DNA of 64,000 nucleotides, taken from contig OZ020624.1 in the NCBI GenBank assembly GCA_963971575.1, positions 3,725,001 to 3,789,000 of the forward strand, read 5' to 3'. Under the pieces are notes generated by a model, which saw only the letters and a list, made by a program, of their open reading frames with translations, searched no databases and was not told where the DNA came from. Shown here piece after piece: positions 63,718-64,000 of the stretch; position 1 is the stretch's first letter; the number at the start of each line of letters is the position of its first letter. The translations under genes and the position numbers were made by a program. Source of the stretch: Liopterus haemorrhoidalis (Eukaryota > Arthropoda > Insecta > Coleoptera > Dytiscidae).

Positions 63718-64000
63718 CAGACTGACTGCAGCCACCACGCCAGCTTACCATAGATTCAGCCATAAAGTTCTTCAAGGCCATCTCATATTCTTAGGTTGGT
63801 AACCATGATTGCTATTATTTTGATGGTATGTTTTATAGTAATACTTGCTAACAATACGTGGTTACAATAATACATACGACTAATTTAGTTGTGGTTTCAA
63901 ATCTTTATTAAACTACTTAAATATTGAACTTATATACTAACTACTAGCTAAATAAGAAGAAGGCAAGAAGAAGAAGCCGCAGTTGAAAATATAAGTATAG
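63718..64000. other. Mostly AT-rich; one exon-like scrap
   Basis: 'actgactgcag' followed by 20 open codons to TAG (PPRQLTIDSAIKFFKAISYS, 63731-63793) could be a terminal exon, but no AATAAA is close and the length is well within chance. The end of the window is AT-rich with an A/G-rich patch near 63950-63985. Confidence 0.3.

Overview
The window reads as AT-rich nuclear DNA from an arthropod, most likely an insect with a large, repeat-filled genome. I see no bacterial gene organisation, no rRNA cluster and no intact multi-domain gene. Almost every recognisable stretch is a transposable element (TE) or a relic of one. Host coding sequence is limited to a few short exon-like pieces. The best of these is a terminal exon at 13695-13844, with a splice acceptor, 49 sense codons, a stop and an overlapping AATAAA. 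Weaker candidates lie at 21092-21125, 27611-27730, 32278-32451, 40314-40397 and 48463-48588.

Two abundant non-autonomous families dominate, here called A (about 0.65 kb) and B (about 1.0-1.2 kb). Both have the layout known from DINE-1/mini-me/Helentron-associated elements: a T-run and subterminal inverted repeat at the 5' end, an internal (GTCT/GTCC)n microsatellite, the second subterminal repeat, a terminal hairpin, then another T-run. A copies lie at 0.5-1.6, 3.4, 5.5-7.2, 9.1-9.8, 14.5-15.2, 43.6 and 49.0-49.6 kb. B copies lie at 14.1, 19.6-21.1, 24.4-25.4, 28.4-28.9, 33.0-34.1, 35.4-36.5, 44.3, 45.1-46.0 and 52.9-54.1 kb. Both families show extra tandem 3' termini. In family B, seven copies carry a tRNA-like segment, always in the same slot and the same orientation and followed by a T-rich stretch, but its sequence differs from copy to copy.

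Cut-and-paste DNA transposons are the second layer. They include several mariner lineages (three copies of one lineage lack the catalytic domain; others are near full length but broken), a piggyBac relic with TTAA ends, a Harbinger relic with TAA duplications, a Tigger C-terminus, six hAT-type miniature elements with 8-bp target duplications, and several further miniature inverted-repeat elements. Retroelements form a third layer: 5'-truncated CR1/Jockey-like and RTE-like copies with (TAA)n-type tails, RNase-H-bearing and CRxC...H-type non-LTR C-termini, a Penelope-like terminus and one tRNA-derived SINE.

Nested insertions with clean target duplications give a local history. piggyBac sits in a B element, a hAT MITE in Harbinger coding sequence, an Ac-type hAT in a mariner, and a non-LTR fragment in another mariner. 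At 36.9-38.6 kb a hAT MITE lies in an inverted-repeat element that itself lies in a mariner. Nothing here looks like an intact autonomous element, so the copies probably moved using enzymes encoded elsewhere. All identifications come from reading the sequence and from knowledge of the families; no database search was made.
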